Assembly (NCBI RefSeq): GCF_030160835.1 | Contig: NZ_BSPC01000045.1 | Coordinates: forward strand, 1-64,000 | Direction of reading: 5' to 3' | Origin: Labrys miyagiensis | GTDB lineage: Bacteria > Pseudomonadota > Alphaproteobacteria > Rhizobiales > Labraceae | DNA length: 64,000 nt | Shown here: positions 29,146-37,975 of the stretch, piece after piece | How positions within the stretch are numbered: position 1 is the first letter of the stretch | How the letters are laid out: each line of letters opens with the position of its first letter | Position numbers and translations under genes: made by a program | The notes under the pieces: model-generated | Database searches by the model: none | The model's input: the letters and a program-made list of their open reading frames with translations, nothing else | What the model was told of the DNA's origin: nothing

Positions 29146-29173
29146 GTAATGCAATTTTTAGAAGATGCATTAC
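29146..29173. promoter_or_regulatory. Palindromic operator of the AbrB/PIN operon
   Basis: GTAATGCA (29146-29153) and TGCATTAC (29166-29173) form a perfect 8-bp inverted repeat with a 12-base spacer, placing the two halves two helical turns apart, just upstream of the antitoxin start. This fits autorepression by an AbrB-type dimer pair. Confidence 0.65.
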
Positions 29174-29196
29174 TTAGCACGAAAACAGCCATCGCA

Positions 29197-32100
29197 CTAC
29201 ATCTGCTGCACCGTCGCCACGCCCGGTATCGCCTTGATGGCGCCAGCGATCTGCGGCGTGACCAGATAGCGGCCCGGCAGCTTCAGCTCGACCTCGCGCT
29301 GGCCATCCTCGATCTGCAGGATCAGGAAGACCTCACCCTCTCCCCGTTGCCCCAGGCGCTTGGCGACCGAATCGAGCGCCTGGTCGCCCTGCAGGAAGAC
29401 CTTGATGCCGCGTTGGGTCTTGGCCGTGGCCGCGTCCAGCCGCTCGGCTGTGACGATGCGAATGCGCACGTCATCGCCTTCATGTGCGGCCTGCACGGCG
29501 ATCAGCACCGCCGTACCGGGCTCCAGCAACTCGCGATATTGCGCCAGCCCCTCGGAGAAGATCACTGCCTCGAACTGTCCCGAGGCGTCGGAGAGCATGA
29601 TCACGCCCATCTTCGAGCCGGTGCGCGTCTTGCGTTCGGAACGCGACAGCACCGTTGCGGCCAGGCGGCCGGCCGTCGCGCCCTGCTTCACCTTCTGGGT
29701 GAACTGGGTCCAGGATGGCACCTGGAGGCGGTCCAGCGCCGTGGTGTAGGCATCGAGCGGATGGCCCGACAGAAAGAAGCCGATGGCGTCGAATTCGCGC
29801 TGCAGGCGGTCCGACGGTTCCCAGGGCTCGACAATCATACCCTTCAACGGCTCGGGTCCCGAGGCGGCGCCGAACATGTCGCCCTGCCCTTCGCTCTTTT
29901 CGGCATGGGCGCGCTGGGCCTGCGCCATGATGGCATCGATGGAGGCCGTGATGCGCGCCCGGTCGCGGTCGAACTCATCGAAGGCGCCGGCGGCAGCAAG
30001 ACTCTCCAAAATACGCTTGTTGATGGCCTTGGGATCGATGCGGCTCGCGAAATCGCCAAGGTCGAAGAACGGTTCATCGCCACGGATCTCGACCAGGCGC
30101 TGCATGGCCGCTGGACCGACGCCCTTGACGGCGCCGAGGGCATAGCGAATGGCGCCGTCATGCACCTCGAAATCCGGACCAGACCGGTTGATGGAAGGCG
30201 GCTCGACCCTGATGCCGAGGCGGCGCGCTTCCAGGCGAAATTCATTGAGCTTGTCGGTGTTGGAGATATCGAGCGACATCGAGGCCGCCATGAACTCCAC
30301 CGGATAGTTCGCCTTCAGATAGGCGGTATGATAGGAAACCAGCGCATAAGCGGCGGCGTGGCTCTTGTTGAAACCGTAATCGGCGAATTTGGCGAGATAG
30401 TCGAAGATCTCGTCCGCCTTGGCCTTTTTGGTGCCGCGCTCGACGGCGCCCTCCACGAAGCGGGCGCGCTGGGCGTCCATCTCCGCCTTGATCTTCTTGC
30501 CCATGGCGCGGCGCAGCATGTCGGCCTCGCCCAGCGTATAGCCGGAGAGGATCTGCGCGATCTGCATCACCTGCTCCTGGTAGATGATCACGCCATAAGT
30601 CTCTTCCAGCGCCGGCTTGAGCTGGTCGAGCATATAGTCGGGCTCTTCCAGACCCTTCTTGCGGGCGTTGTAGACCGGGATGTTCGCCATCGGGCCCGGG
30701 CGATAGAGCGCCACCAGGGCGATGATGTCCTCGAAGCGGTCGGCGTTCATGTCGAGCAGGGCCTTGCGCATGCCCGCGCTTTCAACCTGGAACACGCCCA
30801 CCGTCTCGCCGCGGCCGAGCATCTCGTAGCTCTTCGCATCGTCCAGCGGTACGCTGGCAAGGTCGAGCTCGATGCCGCGCTGGGCCAGGAACATGAGCGC
30901 GCGCTGCAGCACGGTCAGCGTCTTCAGGCCGAGGAAGTCGAACTTCACCAGGCCCGCCTGCTCGATCCACTTCATGTTGAACTGTGTCGCCGGCATCGGC
31001 ATCGCGGTCTTGGGGTCGTGATAGAGCGGCACCAACTGCACCAGGGGACGGTCGCCGATTACAACGCCGGCCGCGTGTGTGGAAGCGTGGCGGTAGAGCC
31101 CCTCCAGCTTCTGGGCGATGGTCAGGAGACGCTCGACCGTTGGGTCGTCCTTGGCGGATTCGCGCAGTTTTGGCTCGTCCTCGATGGCCTTGGCCAGGGT
31201 GACCGGATTGGCGGGGTTCTGCGGCACCAGCTTGCAGAGCTTGTCGACCTGATTGTAGCCCATTTCGAGCGTGCGCCCGACGTCGCGCAACACGCCGCGT
31301 GCCTGGAGCGAGCCGAAGGTGATGATCTGCGCGACGCGGTCCTCGCCATACTTCTCCTGCACATAGCGGATGACCTCGTCACGCCGCTCCTGGCAGAAGT
31401 CGATGTCGAAGTCCGGCATCGAGATACGTTCGGGGTTGAGGAAGCGCTCGAACAGCAGGCTGAAGCGCAGCGGATCGAGATCGGTGATGGTGAGCGCATA
31501 GGCAACAAGCGAGCCTGCGCCCGAACCGCGGCCCGGGCCCACCGGAATACCCTTCGACTTCGCATGCTTGATGAAGTCCGCCACGATCAGGAAGTAGCCG
31601 GGGAACTTCATGCGCTCGATGATCGAGAGTTCGAATTCGAGCCGCTTGGCATAATTCTCTTCGTCATGGCCGGGCGCCGGACCATGGGCGGCAAGCCGGG
31701 CGCGCAGCCCCTCCTCGGCCTGGCGGCGAAGTTCCACCGCTTCGTCAACCGGCTGCCCGGTCTGGTCGACACCAGTCGAGAAGCGCGGCAGGATCGGCTT
31801 GCGGGTGCGAACCCGGAACGCACAGCGCTTGGCGATTTCAATCGTATTCTCAATAGCCTCTGGAATATCCTTGAACAAGGATATCATCTCCGTGCGGCTC
31901 TTGAAGTAATGGTGTGGCGTCACCTTGCGGCGATCGTTCTCGGCAAGGATGCGCCCCTCGGCGATGGCGAGCAGCGCGTCGTGGGATTCATGGTCGGCGC
32001 GGGAGGCGAAATAGACTTCGTTTGTCGCCACGATCGGGATACCCGCCGCATAAGCGAGTTCGATCAGCGGCGCCTCGATCTGCTGTTCCTCGGGCATATC

Positions 32101-32667
32101 GTGGCGCTGCACCTCGAGATAGAGCCGGTCTCCGAACAGGCCTGAAAGGCGCTGGAGCCGCGTGCCAGCGAGTTCGTCCAGCCCGTCGCGCAAGGCCATG
32201 TCGAGCGGACCGGATGGGCCGCCGGTCAACACGATCAGGCCGCCGCCGAGTTCCGCCAGCCGCTCGATCGAGACATGAGCCTCCTCCCCGTTGCCGGGAT
32301 CCGTGTAGGAATGCGAGGACAGCGCCATGAGATGGCCATAGCCCTCCTCGCTTTGCGCCAGCAGCACCAGGCGCGGCAGGCGGCGCTGATGCAGCGGACG
32401 GCGGTCCGAGGCGTCCTCGCGATCGGCGAAATTGACAGCGAGCGAGATGCCCATGATCGGCTGGATGCCGCTGCCGGCCAGCTTCTCGGAGAACTCCAGC
32501 GCCCCGAACAGATTGTTGACATCGGTCAGCGCCACCGCCGGCATGCCGTCGGCCTTGGCGAGGTCGGCGATCTTGGGGACTTTCATTGCCCCTTCGAGCA
32601 GGGAATAGGATGAACACACATGCAGGTGCACGAAGCCAGGTCCCCCCGCCGCCTTGCCCTCTGCCAT
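29197..32667 (-). CDS. dnaE: DNA polymerase III alpha subunit
   Basis: The replicative polymerase, 1156 residues, normal for DnaE1. The PHP domain opens with FVHLHVCSSYSLLEGAMK (residues 12-29). The palm holds the catalytic aspartates in MPDFDIDFCQERRDEVIRYV, preceded by VGPGRGSGAGSLVAYAL; the fingers region has YRPGPMANIPVYNARKKG, and GFNKSHAAAYALVSYHTAYLK is the family signature. An OB-fold domain follows near 990-1070 and the C-terminus ends GVATVQQM. Its own promoter is not obvious; a small SOS-controlled gene lies upstream in the same direction. Confidence 0.98.
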   Translation of the reverse strand: MAEGKAAGGPGFVHLHVCSSYSLLEGAMKVPKIADLAKADGMPAVALTDVNNLFGALEFSEKLAGSGIQPIMGISLAVNFADREDASDRRPLHQRRLPRLVLLAQSEEGYGHLMALSSHSYTDPGNGEEAHVSIERLAELGGGLIVLTGGPSGPLDMALRDGLDELAGTRLQRLSGLFGDRLYLEVQRHDMPEEQQIEAPLIELAYAAGIPIVATNEVYFASRADHESHDALLAIAEGRILAENDRRKVTPHHYFKSRTEMISLFKDIPEAIENTIEIAKRCAFRVRTRKPILPRFSTGVDQTGQPVDEAVELRRQAEEGLRARLAAHGPAPGHDEENYAKRLEFELSIIERMKFPGYFLIVADFIKHAKSKGIPVGPGRGSGAGSLVAYALTITDLDPLRFSLLFERFLNPERISMPDFDIDFCQERRDEVIRYVQEKYGEDRVAQIITFGSLQARGVLRDVGRTLEMGYNQVDKLCKLVPQNPANPVTLAKAIEDEPKLRESAKDDPTVERLLTIAQKLEGLYRHASTHAAGVVIGDRPLVQLVPLYHDPKTAMPMPATQFNMKWIEQAGLVKFDFLGLKTLTVLQRALMFLAQRGIELDLASVPLDDAKSYEMLGRGETVGVFQVESAGMRKALLDMNADRFEDIIALVALYRPGPMANIPVYNARKKGLEEPDYMLDQLKPALEETYGVIIYQEQVMQIAQILSGYTLGEADMLRRAMGKKIKAEMDAQRARFVEGAVERGTKKAKADEIFDYLAKFADYGFNKSHAAAYALVSYHTAYLKANYPVEFMAASMSLDISNTDKLNEFRLEARRLGIRVEPPSINRSGPDFEVHDGAIRYALGAVKGVGPAAMQRLVEIRGDEPFFDLGDFASRIDPKAINKRILESLAAAGAFDEFDRDRARITASIDAIMAQAQRAHAEKSEGQGDMFGAASGPEPLKGMIVEPWEPSDRLQREFDAIGFFLSGHPLDAYTTALDRLQVPSWTQFTQKVKQGATAGRLAATVLSRSERKTRTGSKMGVIMLSDASGQFEAVIFSEGLAQYRELLEPGTAVLIAVQAAHEGDDVRIRIVTAERLDAATAKTQRGIKVFLQGDQALDSVAKRLGQRGEGEVFLILQIEDGQREVELKLPGRYLVTPQIAGAIKAIPGVATVQQM

Positions 32668-32734
32668 GATACCTCCGCCTGCCGCTGTCGGAACCTAGGG
32701 ACGACTCACCGTCCCCATCCCCATTCAACCATCT

Positions 32735-32834
32735 AAAGCGTTTTGCGATTTGACGGAATCGGCAAGAATCGCAAAGACGCGTCGAAACAGAGAGTGAGAG
32801 CAAAGCAGCGTTTACGCTTAAACGCGCTTTGCTC
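32735..32834. repeat. Two tandem palindromes (possible interspersed repeat)
   Basis: TTTGCGATT (32742-32750) pairs with AATCGCAAA (32767-32775). Then GAGCAAAGC-A-GCGTTTA (32798-32814), a CGCT loop, and TAAACGC-GCTTTGCTC (32819-32834) form a 16-bp stem broken only by one bulged A. No T tract follows on either strand, so a plain terminator is unlikely. No second copy was noticed in this window. Confidence 0.6.
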
Positions 32835-32955
32835 CAGGGCAAACGGATCGGTGGCCATAGGGAACATTTCAGCCCCGCCATCGCCGCCCGATGGTCGCCA
32901 CATATTGGCTGCCGCGCCTGTTGAATGCCTGTGGATAATTGTGGAAAACCTGCGA

Positions 32956-33054
32956 TCAAATACCGCTGAGAAAGCCGGTCCACATGGCAATCATGATCAG
33001 GAACAGGCTCATGGAGGTGATGGCGGCGAGATCTTCGGCGAAACGAGCGAGCAT
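32956..33054 (-). CDS. SOS-controlled 32-residue single-pass membrane peptide
   Basis: A small open reading frame that starts MLARFAEDLAAI and continues with a hydrophobic stretch (residues 13-32, with LFLIMIAMW) that is long enough for one transmembrane helix. GAGGAGG lies 5 bases upstream of the ATG (33060-33066), one of the best ribosome-binding sites in the window. Directly upstream is a promoter with an exact LexA box between its -35 and -10 elements. Size, topology and LexA control resemble the Caulobacter division inhibitor SidA and E. coli TisB, but sequence relatedness is not claimed. It lies between dnaE and lolD, with 288 bases to dnaE. Function is unknown; membrane insertion and SOS induction are inferred. 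Confidence 0.75.
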   Translation of the reverse strand: MLARFAEDLAAITSMSLFLIMIAMWTGFLSGI

Positions 33055-33078
33055 TGCGTCCTCCTCTTGAATATACCG

Positions 33079-33108
33079 ATGATATGTTCACGTTTTGTTC
33101 TGAGTCAA
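33079..33108 (-). promoter_or_regulatory. SOS promoter of the 32-residue peptide with exact LexA box
   Basis: On the minus strand, TTGACT (33103-33108) and TATCAT (33079-33084) are spaced by 18 bases. Inside the spacer, GAAC-N7-GAAC (33086-33100; GTTC-ACGTTTT-GTTC on the plus strand) matches the alphaproteobacterial LexA box exactly, so bound LexA would block RNA polymerase. Confidence 0.8.
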
Positions 33109-33329
33109 GCGCTCCGTCGCGTAACTGCCATCTTGCGTCGCGCTTCTGTTCCGTTTCGTTGCACGGAAAGAGTGCAGAACGGGAACAAACCTCGCCCCCA
33201 AGAAATCGGATTATCGAGGAATTTCAAGGGCCTGAGCCCGGGCCGCTCCATGCGCTGCGAGCGGCGGCAGCGGCGTTTACCATATGACAAGCCTGTTCGG
33301 CGGCGGCCGGTCGGCCCTACCCGGCAGCG

Positions 33330-34025
33330 TCAATCGAGCTCGACGATCTGCCCTTCCCGCAGCGTGACGCGACGATCCATGCGCGAGGCGAGTTCGAGAT
33401 TGTGGGTCGCGATCACAGCCGCAAGGCCCGAGGCCCGCACCAGCGCCGTCAGCGTGCCGAAGACATGGTCGGAGGTACCCGGATCCAGGTTGCCCGTCGG
33501 CTCGTCGGCGAGGATGAGATGCGGCGCATTGGCAACCGCTCGGGCGATCGCCACACGCTGCTGCTCGCCGCCAGACAATTCGTTAGGCCGGTGGCCGAAG
33601 CGCTGGCCGAGGCCGAGAAAAGTCAACAGTTCCTCCGCCCGCTGGCGTGCTTCGCGGCGCGACAGGCCGCGGATCATCTGCGGCAGGATCACATTCTCCA
33701 AAGCCGAGAATTCCGGCTGAAGATGATGGAACTGATAGACGAAGCCGATGGTATTGCGGCGCAGCTTGGTGCGGCCGGCATCGTTGAGCTCGCGGGTCGA
33801 CTGTCCCGACACGACCACATTGCCGCTATTGGGCCTTTCCAGGAGGCCGGCGGTGTGCAGCAGCGTCGATTTGCCGACGCCCGAAGGCGCGATCAACGCC
33901 ACGGACTGGCCAGGCATCACGGTGAGATTGACACCTTGCAGGATGCGCAGTTCCGTCGGCCCCTGACGGTAGCTGCGATGGACATCGATCAGTTCGAGCG
34001 CCGGTGTGCCGTCAGCAATCGCCAT
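33330..34025 (-). CDS. lolD: Lipoprotein-releasing ABC transporter ATP-binding protein
   Basis: LolD powers release of outer-membrane lipoproteins from the inner membrane to LolA. The 231 residues show Walker A as [11 protein letters not shown] near 44-54, the signature [14 protein letters not shown] near 147-160 and Walker [13 protein letters not shown] near 166-177. The MacB/LolD-type Q-loop region [17 protein letters not shown] is also present. The ATG at 34025 lies 2 bases after the lolC stop; an in-frame ATG at 34103 would overlap lolC deeply and is rejected. Confidence 0.95.
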   Translation of the reverse strand: MAIADGTPALELIDVHRSYRQGPTELRILQGVNLTVMPGQSVALIAPSGVGKSTLLHTAGLLERPNSGNVVVSGQSTRELNDAGRTKLRRNTIGFVYQFHHLQPEFSALENVILPQMIRGLSRREARQRAEELLTFLGLGQRFGHRPNELSGGEQQRVAIARAVANAPHLILADEPTGNLDPGTSDHVFGTLTALVRASGLAAVIATHNLELASRMDRRVTLREGQIVELD

Positions 34026-34027
34026 TC

Positions 34028-35326
34028 TCAGGCTCCCCGCAGCGCTTCGACCGGATCGAGCCGCGCGGCCCGCCAGGAGGGATAGAGCGTCGCCAGGAAG
34101 CACAGCACCAGCGTGGTTATGACCACCACGATGACCTCCGTGGGATCGGTCTTGGCCGGCAGGCGCGACAGGAAATAGATTTCAGAGTTGAAGAGCTGGG
34201 TGTTCGAAATCCAAGAGATGAACTCCTGGATGTTTTCGATATAGCGGCAGAACACCAGGCCCACGACCAGACCGCAGGTGGTGCCGATGATGCCGATCGA
34301 CATGCCGGTGATGAGGAAGATGCGCATCATCGCCCCGCTGGTGGCGCCCATGGTACGCATGATGGCGATATCGGTCTGCTTGGACTGCACCAGCATCGCC
34401 ATGCTCGAGACCACACCGAGCGAGGCCATCAGCACCAGCATCATCAGGATCATGAACATCACATTGCGCTCGACCTGCAGAGCAGTGAAGAAGGCCGCGT
34501 TGCGCTGGCGCCAGTCGGTCAGGGTGACCGGGCGGCCCGCGGCCTTCTCGATCTCTTCGCCGATGGCCTGCACATGGTCGGGATCATCGACATAGACCTC
34601 GATGCCCGTGACATCGCCATCGCGGTTGAAATAGGCCTGAGACTCCTGCAGGGGCATGATGACGAAGGCCGAGTCGATATCGGACATGCCGACCTCGAAG
34701 GTCGCCACCACCGGATAGACCTTGATGCGCGGCGTGGTGCCCAGGGCGGTGACATCACCCTTGGGCGAGATCAGCGTGATGCCGTCGCCGATCTGCAAAC
34801 CGAGCGACTGCGCCAGCCGCGTGCCGATGATGACGCCCTGCCCCTGGTCGAAATTGCCGTCGAGCTTGCCATCCTTGATGTTGCTGGCGAGCCCCGGCAT
34901 CTTCTGGATGTCCTCGAGCTTCATGCCGTGCACCAGCCCCCCGCTCGCCGAGAAGGGCGAAGACACCAGCACCTGCCCCTCGACGAAGGGCACGGCGAGC
35001 TTGACGCCGGGCACCTTGCCGATGCGCTCTGTCACCGCCTCGAAATCGTTGAGCGGCGTCTGGGAGGGCGTGACGATGATGTGGCCGCTGAAACCCAGGA
35101 TCTTCGACTGCAATTCCACCCGGAAACCATTCATCACCGACATCACGATGATCAGAATAGCGACGCCGAGCAGGAAACACAGGAAGGAAATGACGGCGAT
35201 CAGTGCGGCAACCCCACCCTTGCGATGCGGCAAGAGATAGCGCAGCGCCACCATCCACTCGAAAGCGGAAAACGGTGCTGTTCCTGTAGGTTCCGACGAT
35301 TTGGTGATAGGGGTGGAGTCGTTCAT
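34028..35326 (-). CDS. lolC: Lipoprotein-releasing ABC transporter permease (LolC/E)
   Basis: The membrane partner of LolD, 432 residues. Topology is typical of the family: one transmembrane helix near residues 38-60, a large periplasmic domain to about 285, then three helices near 290-312, 335-360 and 395-415. Motifs include [21 protein letters not shown] at the N-terminus and [19 protein letters not shown] at the C-terminus. Alphaproteobacteria commonly have a single LolC/E-type permease acting as a homodimer, so assignment to C or E is arbitrary. Confidence 0.93.
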   Translation of the reverse strand: MNDSTPITKSSEPTGTAPFSAFEWMVALRYLLPHRKGGVAALIAVISFLCFLLGVAILIIVMSVMNGFRVELQSKILGFSGHIIVTPSQTPLNDFEAVTERIGKVPGVKLAVPFVEGQVLVSSPFSASGGLVHGMKLEDIQKMPGLASNIKDGKLDGNFDQGQGVIIGTRLAQSLGLQIGDGITLISPKGDVTALGTTPRIKVYPVVATFEVGMSDIDSAFVIMPLQESQAYFNRDGDVTGIEVYVDDPDHVQAIGEEIEKAAGRPVTLTDWRQRNAAFFTALQVERNVMFMILMMLVLMASLGVVSSMAMLVQSKQTDIAIMRTMGATSGAMMRIFLITGMSIGIIGTTCGLVVGLVFCRYIENIQEFISWISNTQLFNSEIYFLSRLPAKTDPTEVIVVVITTLVLCFLATLYPSWRAARLDPVEALRGA

Positions 35327-35485
35327 TCAGGTTCCAGGCGGGAAACTCAGGGCGCAACCGGCGCTGACGCCCTGGCCCCTTACTCCGCGAGAATCGCGGC
35401 GTTTGCACGGCAAAAATTCAACCATACCCATCTTTGCCACGGCTTTTTGTAGCTGACTGAGCTTCACGTAGCACTTTTGGAATAA

Positions 35486-35521
35486 AAAACCTTCTCAAAA
35501 TCAAATTCTTGAGAAGGTTTT
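35486..35521. terminator. Bidirectional terminator
   Basis: AAAACCTTCTCAA (35486-35498) and TTGAGAAGGTTTT (35509-35521) form a perfect 13-bp stem with a 10-base loop and A/T tracts on both sides. It lies 21 bases after the stop of the dienelactone hydrolase gene (minus strand) and could also block transcription the other way toward it. Confidence 0.85.
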
Positions 35522-35542
35522 ATCACTTAATTTGCGAGAAGA

Positions 35543-36211
35543 TCAGCCAATCTGGGCGCGCAGAAAGCCGAGTGCACGCTCGCGCGCCTGCGCGGCGCTG
35601 GCCGGTTCGTAGGATGAGCGTTCGTCGCAATTGAAGCCATGATCGGCCTGATAGGTGAAGAGTTCGGCATTGGGATAGACCCGCACCTTGTCGAGATCGG
35701 ACTGCGGGATATGCCTGTCGAGCAGGCCGAAATGGCCCTGCACGGGTACGCCGGGCTTGCGATCGGAGTAGCGGCCGATGCCGCCGCCATAATAGACCAC
35801 CGCGGCATCGACGGGCAGCTGCGATGCCGCCAGCCAGGCATAGGTGCCGCCCAGGCAATAGCCGATGATGCCGACCTTGCCTTCCTTTTTCAGGAGCTCG
35901 ACGGCGGCGGCGATGTCGAGCATGGAGTCGGTGCCCGACACCTTCTGCATCAACGCGATGCCCCTGGTGCGGCCTTCGTCGTCGTAGCCGACCTCGAAAC
36001 CCGGCTCGGCGCGGTCGAAGATCGCCGGGGCGATGACGTGATAGCCATCGGCGGCATAGCTGTCGGCGACACGGCGGATATGGCCATTCACGCCGAAGAT
36101 CTCCTGGATCACAACAAGGCCGCCGCGGGCGGGGTCATCGGGCCAGACCTCGTAGGCGCTGATTTCGACGCCGTCGGCGGCCTTCAACGTGATCCACTGT
36201 GATTTGGTCAT
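35543..36211 (-). CDS. Dienelactone hydrolase family protein
   Basis: A 222-residue alpha/beta hydrolase. The nucleophile elbow is GYCLGG (catalytic Cys in IIGYCLGGTYAWLAA near residue 120), the usual Gly-x-Cys-x-Gly of dienelactone hydrolases; the acid and histidine are near DHGFNCDERSSY. VVIQEIFGVNGHIRRVADSYA near 34-54 is the family's oxyanion region. The ATG at 36211 (MTKSQWITLKAADG) has AAAGGA upstream; an in-frame start at 36412 would add 67 low-complexity residues. The substrate is not evident, as no catechol pathway genes are near. Confidence 0.9.
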   Translation of the reverse strand: MTKSQWITLKAADGVEISAYEVWPDDPARGGLVVIQEIFGVNGHIRRVADSYAADGYHVIAPAIFDRAEPGFEVGYDDEGRTRGIALMQKVSGTDSMLDIAAAVELLKKEGKVGIIGYCLGGTYAWLAASQLPVDAAVVYYGGGIGRYSDRKPGVPVQGHFGLLDRHIPQSDLDKVRVYPNAELFTYQADHGFNCDERSSYEPASAAQARERALGFLRAQIG

Positions 36212-36471
36212 GGAAATTTCCTTTGGGGTCAGGAGCGGGAATGAAATCGTGAGTGCGGAGTGGCGGGCTGGCTGGCGCGGAGGCGAAGGATGCAAGCATA
36301 TACGCACCACCCCTCGCCTGTTCCGATCGGAGCTATCGACGAGCCGTGCAGCATATCCGACTATCGACGGTGGGCCACGCCTGGCAAATCGGAACCGGGC
36401 CTGCAAGGTCACAATCGCTTGAACAAATGCATAGGGGGAGCCGCATAGTGCATCCGCTCCCCCTGCAGGAC

Positions 36472-37749
36472 TTAATTTGGAAGGTCGCGCCGTTTTCGCT
36501 GCATGACGCTCTCGACTGTGGTGCGGACATGCTCGTTGAATGCAACGAGTGAGTAATTTTTCTGGTAATATTCCGCGGCAGCGCTTTCGCGCGAAAACCG
36601 TTGCTCTGGGTTGGTGAGCAAGCTCACGGTAGCCGTGGCAAGCCTCGTTGCATCGTTCTCAATGATAGCGGCAGCTTTCGCCGCGGCTGCATCGGCGAGG
36701 CCGTCGAAAGCATGGTCCGGGCCCATAGGCACGCGGCCATGCGCAAACGCTTCCAAAACCTTGATCTTCGTGCCTCCGCCCCAAATCATCGGGGTGGCAA
36801 TGAGAGCTGCACTCTCATATTCGGAACGCAACTCCTCGACGAAACCCAAAACCCGGACCTTCGGCTGCGCGCCCCAATCACGGGCCAATGCCTCTGGAAC
36901 GTCCCCGCCGATCCGAAGTTCTGCCTGGGGAACATTCTCGACAATCCGCGGCCAGACGCTTCGCAGGAACCACTTCATACCGTCGGAATTCTGTCCCTTT
37001 GTCCACTGGCCGACAGCGAACAGCACCTTTGAAGCCACGTCGGAGTGGCCCAGCGGCACGATCGTCTCGCCCGTCTTGATCAAGGGCAGGTTCGGCAGCG
37101 TCGTAACATTCGGCCGCGCAATCCTTGACGTATCGATCTCCGAAGCAAGCCAGGCATGTTCGGCCCTTTCCAGAAGGCGAGCCCCAAGATAGTCCGAGCC
37201 TTGAAGGTAGCGGTGCAGATAGGCGCGCAGGGGCAGATTATGGAGCGGGGTTGAGCGGATCCTTGCGGCGGTGCGGCTTGGTTCCCAGTCGTCAGCATCG
37301 AGGATCAGCGGCACTCGCCGTTCGTCGAGCAGACCAGCGACCGCCGTTGGACGGCTGAGTCTTCCGACGATCAGGTCGACTTGTTTGCGATCTATGAGGT
37401 CGCCGATCGCCCGGCTCGCATCGTGACTCACTCGCAGACCGGCGGCTGCCAAGCCGCTACCGAAAACCAGACCAAGGGCCCGCTCGGCTTTGTCGACATG
37501 AGCCGCGAACCTGCCGCCCCCGCGCCCGGGCATCAGCACCGATGACGCCAGTTCCAGGGTGCCATCGTTAAAAGGCGAGCCGGCTACTTGGCGCAGGTCG
37601 GGAGCGGGACTGCGGTAGTTCAGATAGAAGAAGCCGACCTCACCGCAATGGCCGAGTGCATCAAGGAGCAGCCGCGACCGAATCGCGCCACCGCTGCGGT
37701 CAATCGGAAAAGGCGGAAAAGCGGTGACGAAAAGGATTCGGACAGGCAT
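36472..37749 (-). CDS. Glycosyltransferase, GT4-like
   Basis: A 425-residue glycosyltransferase. The N-terminus MPVRILFVTAFPPFPIDRSGG is the usual GT-B acceptor-side start, and the C-terminal donor site is ATPMIWGGGTKIKVLEAFAHGRVPMG near 335-360. Such enzymes add sugars to lipopolysaccharide, capsule or other glycans; the acceptor is unknown. It stands alone 226 bases downstream of proS, with no other polysaccharide genes nearby. The ATG at 37749 is preferred over one at 37842. Confidence 0.85.
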   Translation of the reverse strand: MPVRILFVTAFPPFPIDRSGGAIRSRLLLDALGHCGEVGFFYLNYRSPAPDLRQVAGSPFNDGTLELASSVLMPGRGGGRFAAHVDKAERALGLVFGSGLAAAGLRVSHDASRAIGDLIDRKQVDLIVGRLSRPTAVAGLLDERRVPLILDADDWEPSRTAARIRSTPLHNLPLRAYLHRYLQGSDYLGARLLERAEHAWLASEIDTSRIARPNVTTLPNLPLIKTGETIVPLGHSDVASKVLFAVGQWTKGQNSDGMKWFLRSVWPRIVENVPQAELRIGGDVPEALARDWGAQPKVRVLGFVEELRSEYESAALIATPMIWGGGTKIKVLEAFAHGRVPMGPDHAFDGLADAAAAKAAAIIENDATRLATATVSLLTNPEQRFSRESAAAEYYQKNYSLVAFNEHVRTTVESVMQRKRRDLPN

Positions 37750-37975
37750 CGCCTTCCTCAAAGGAGCACGTCGCAAAAACGAACCTGTACACTGGATTTG
37801 AGGATGTACAGGTTCGAGAAGATCGGGCTCCCTTGCTACCAACTACAGAGTTCGCGCCCTCGTCTTCCCGAGCGCCCATTCTGACACATTTTTTCCAATC
37901 GCTACGGAAAAATCGGACCGGGCAGCACGATATATTTAGACAGCGTTGTCCCTGGCAATATGCTCGAGCGGTTTT

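Noticed and set aside
29116-32145. A 1009-codon frame antisense to dnaE
   Set aside because: High third-position GC in dnaE removes stops from the opposite strand. The predicted protein is His/Asp/Leu-rich, with no domain, ribosome-binding site or family resemblance.
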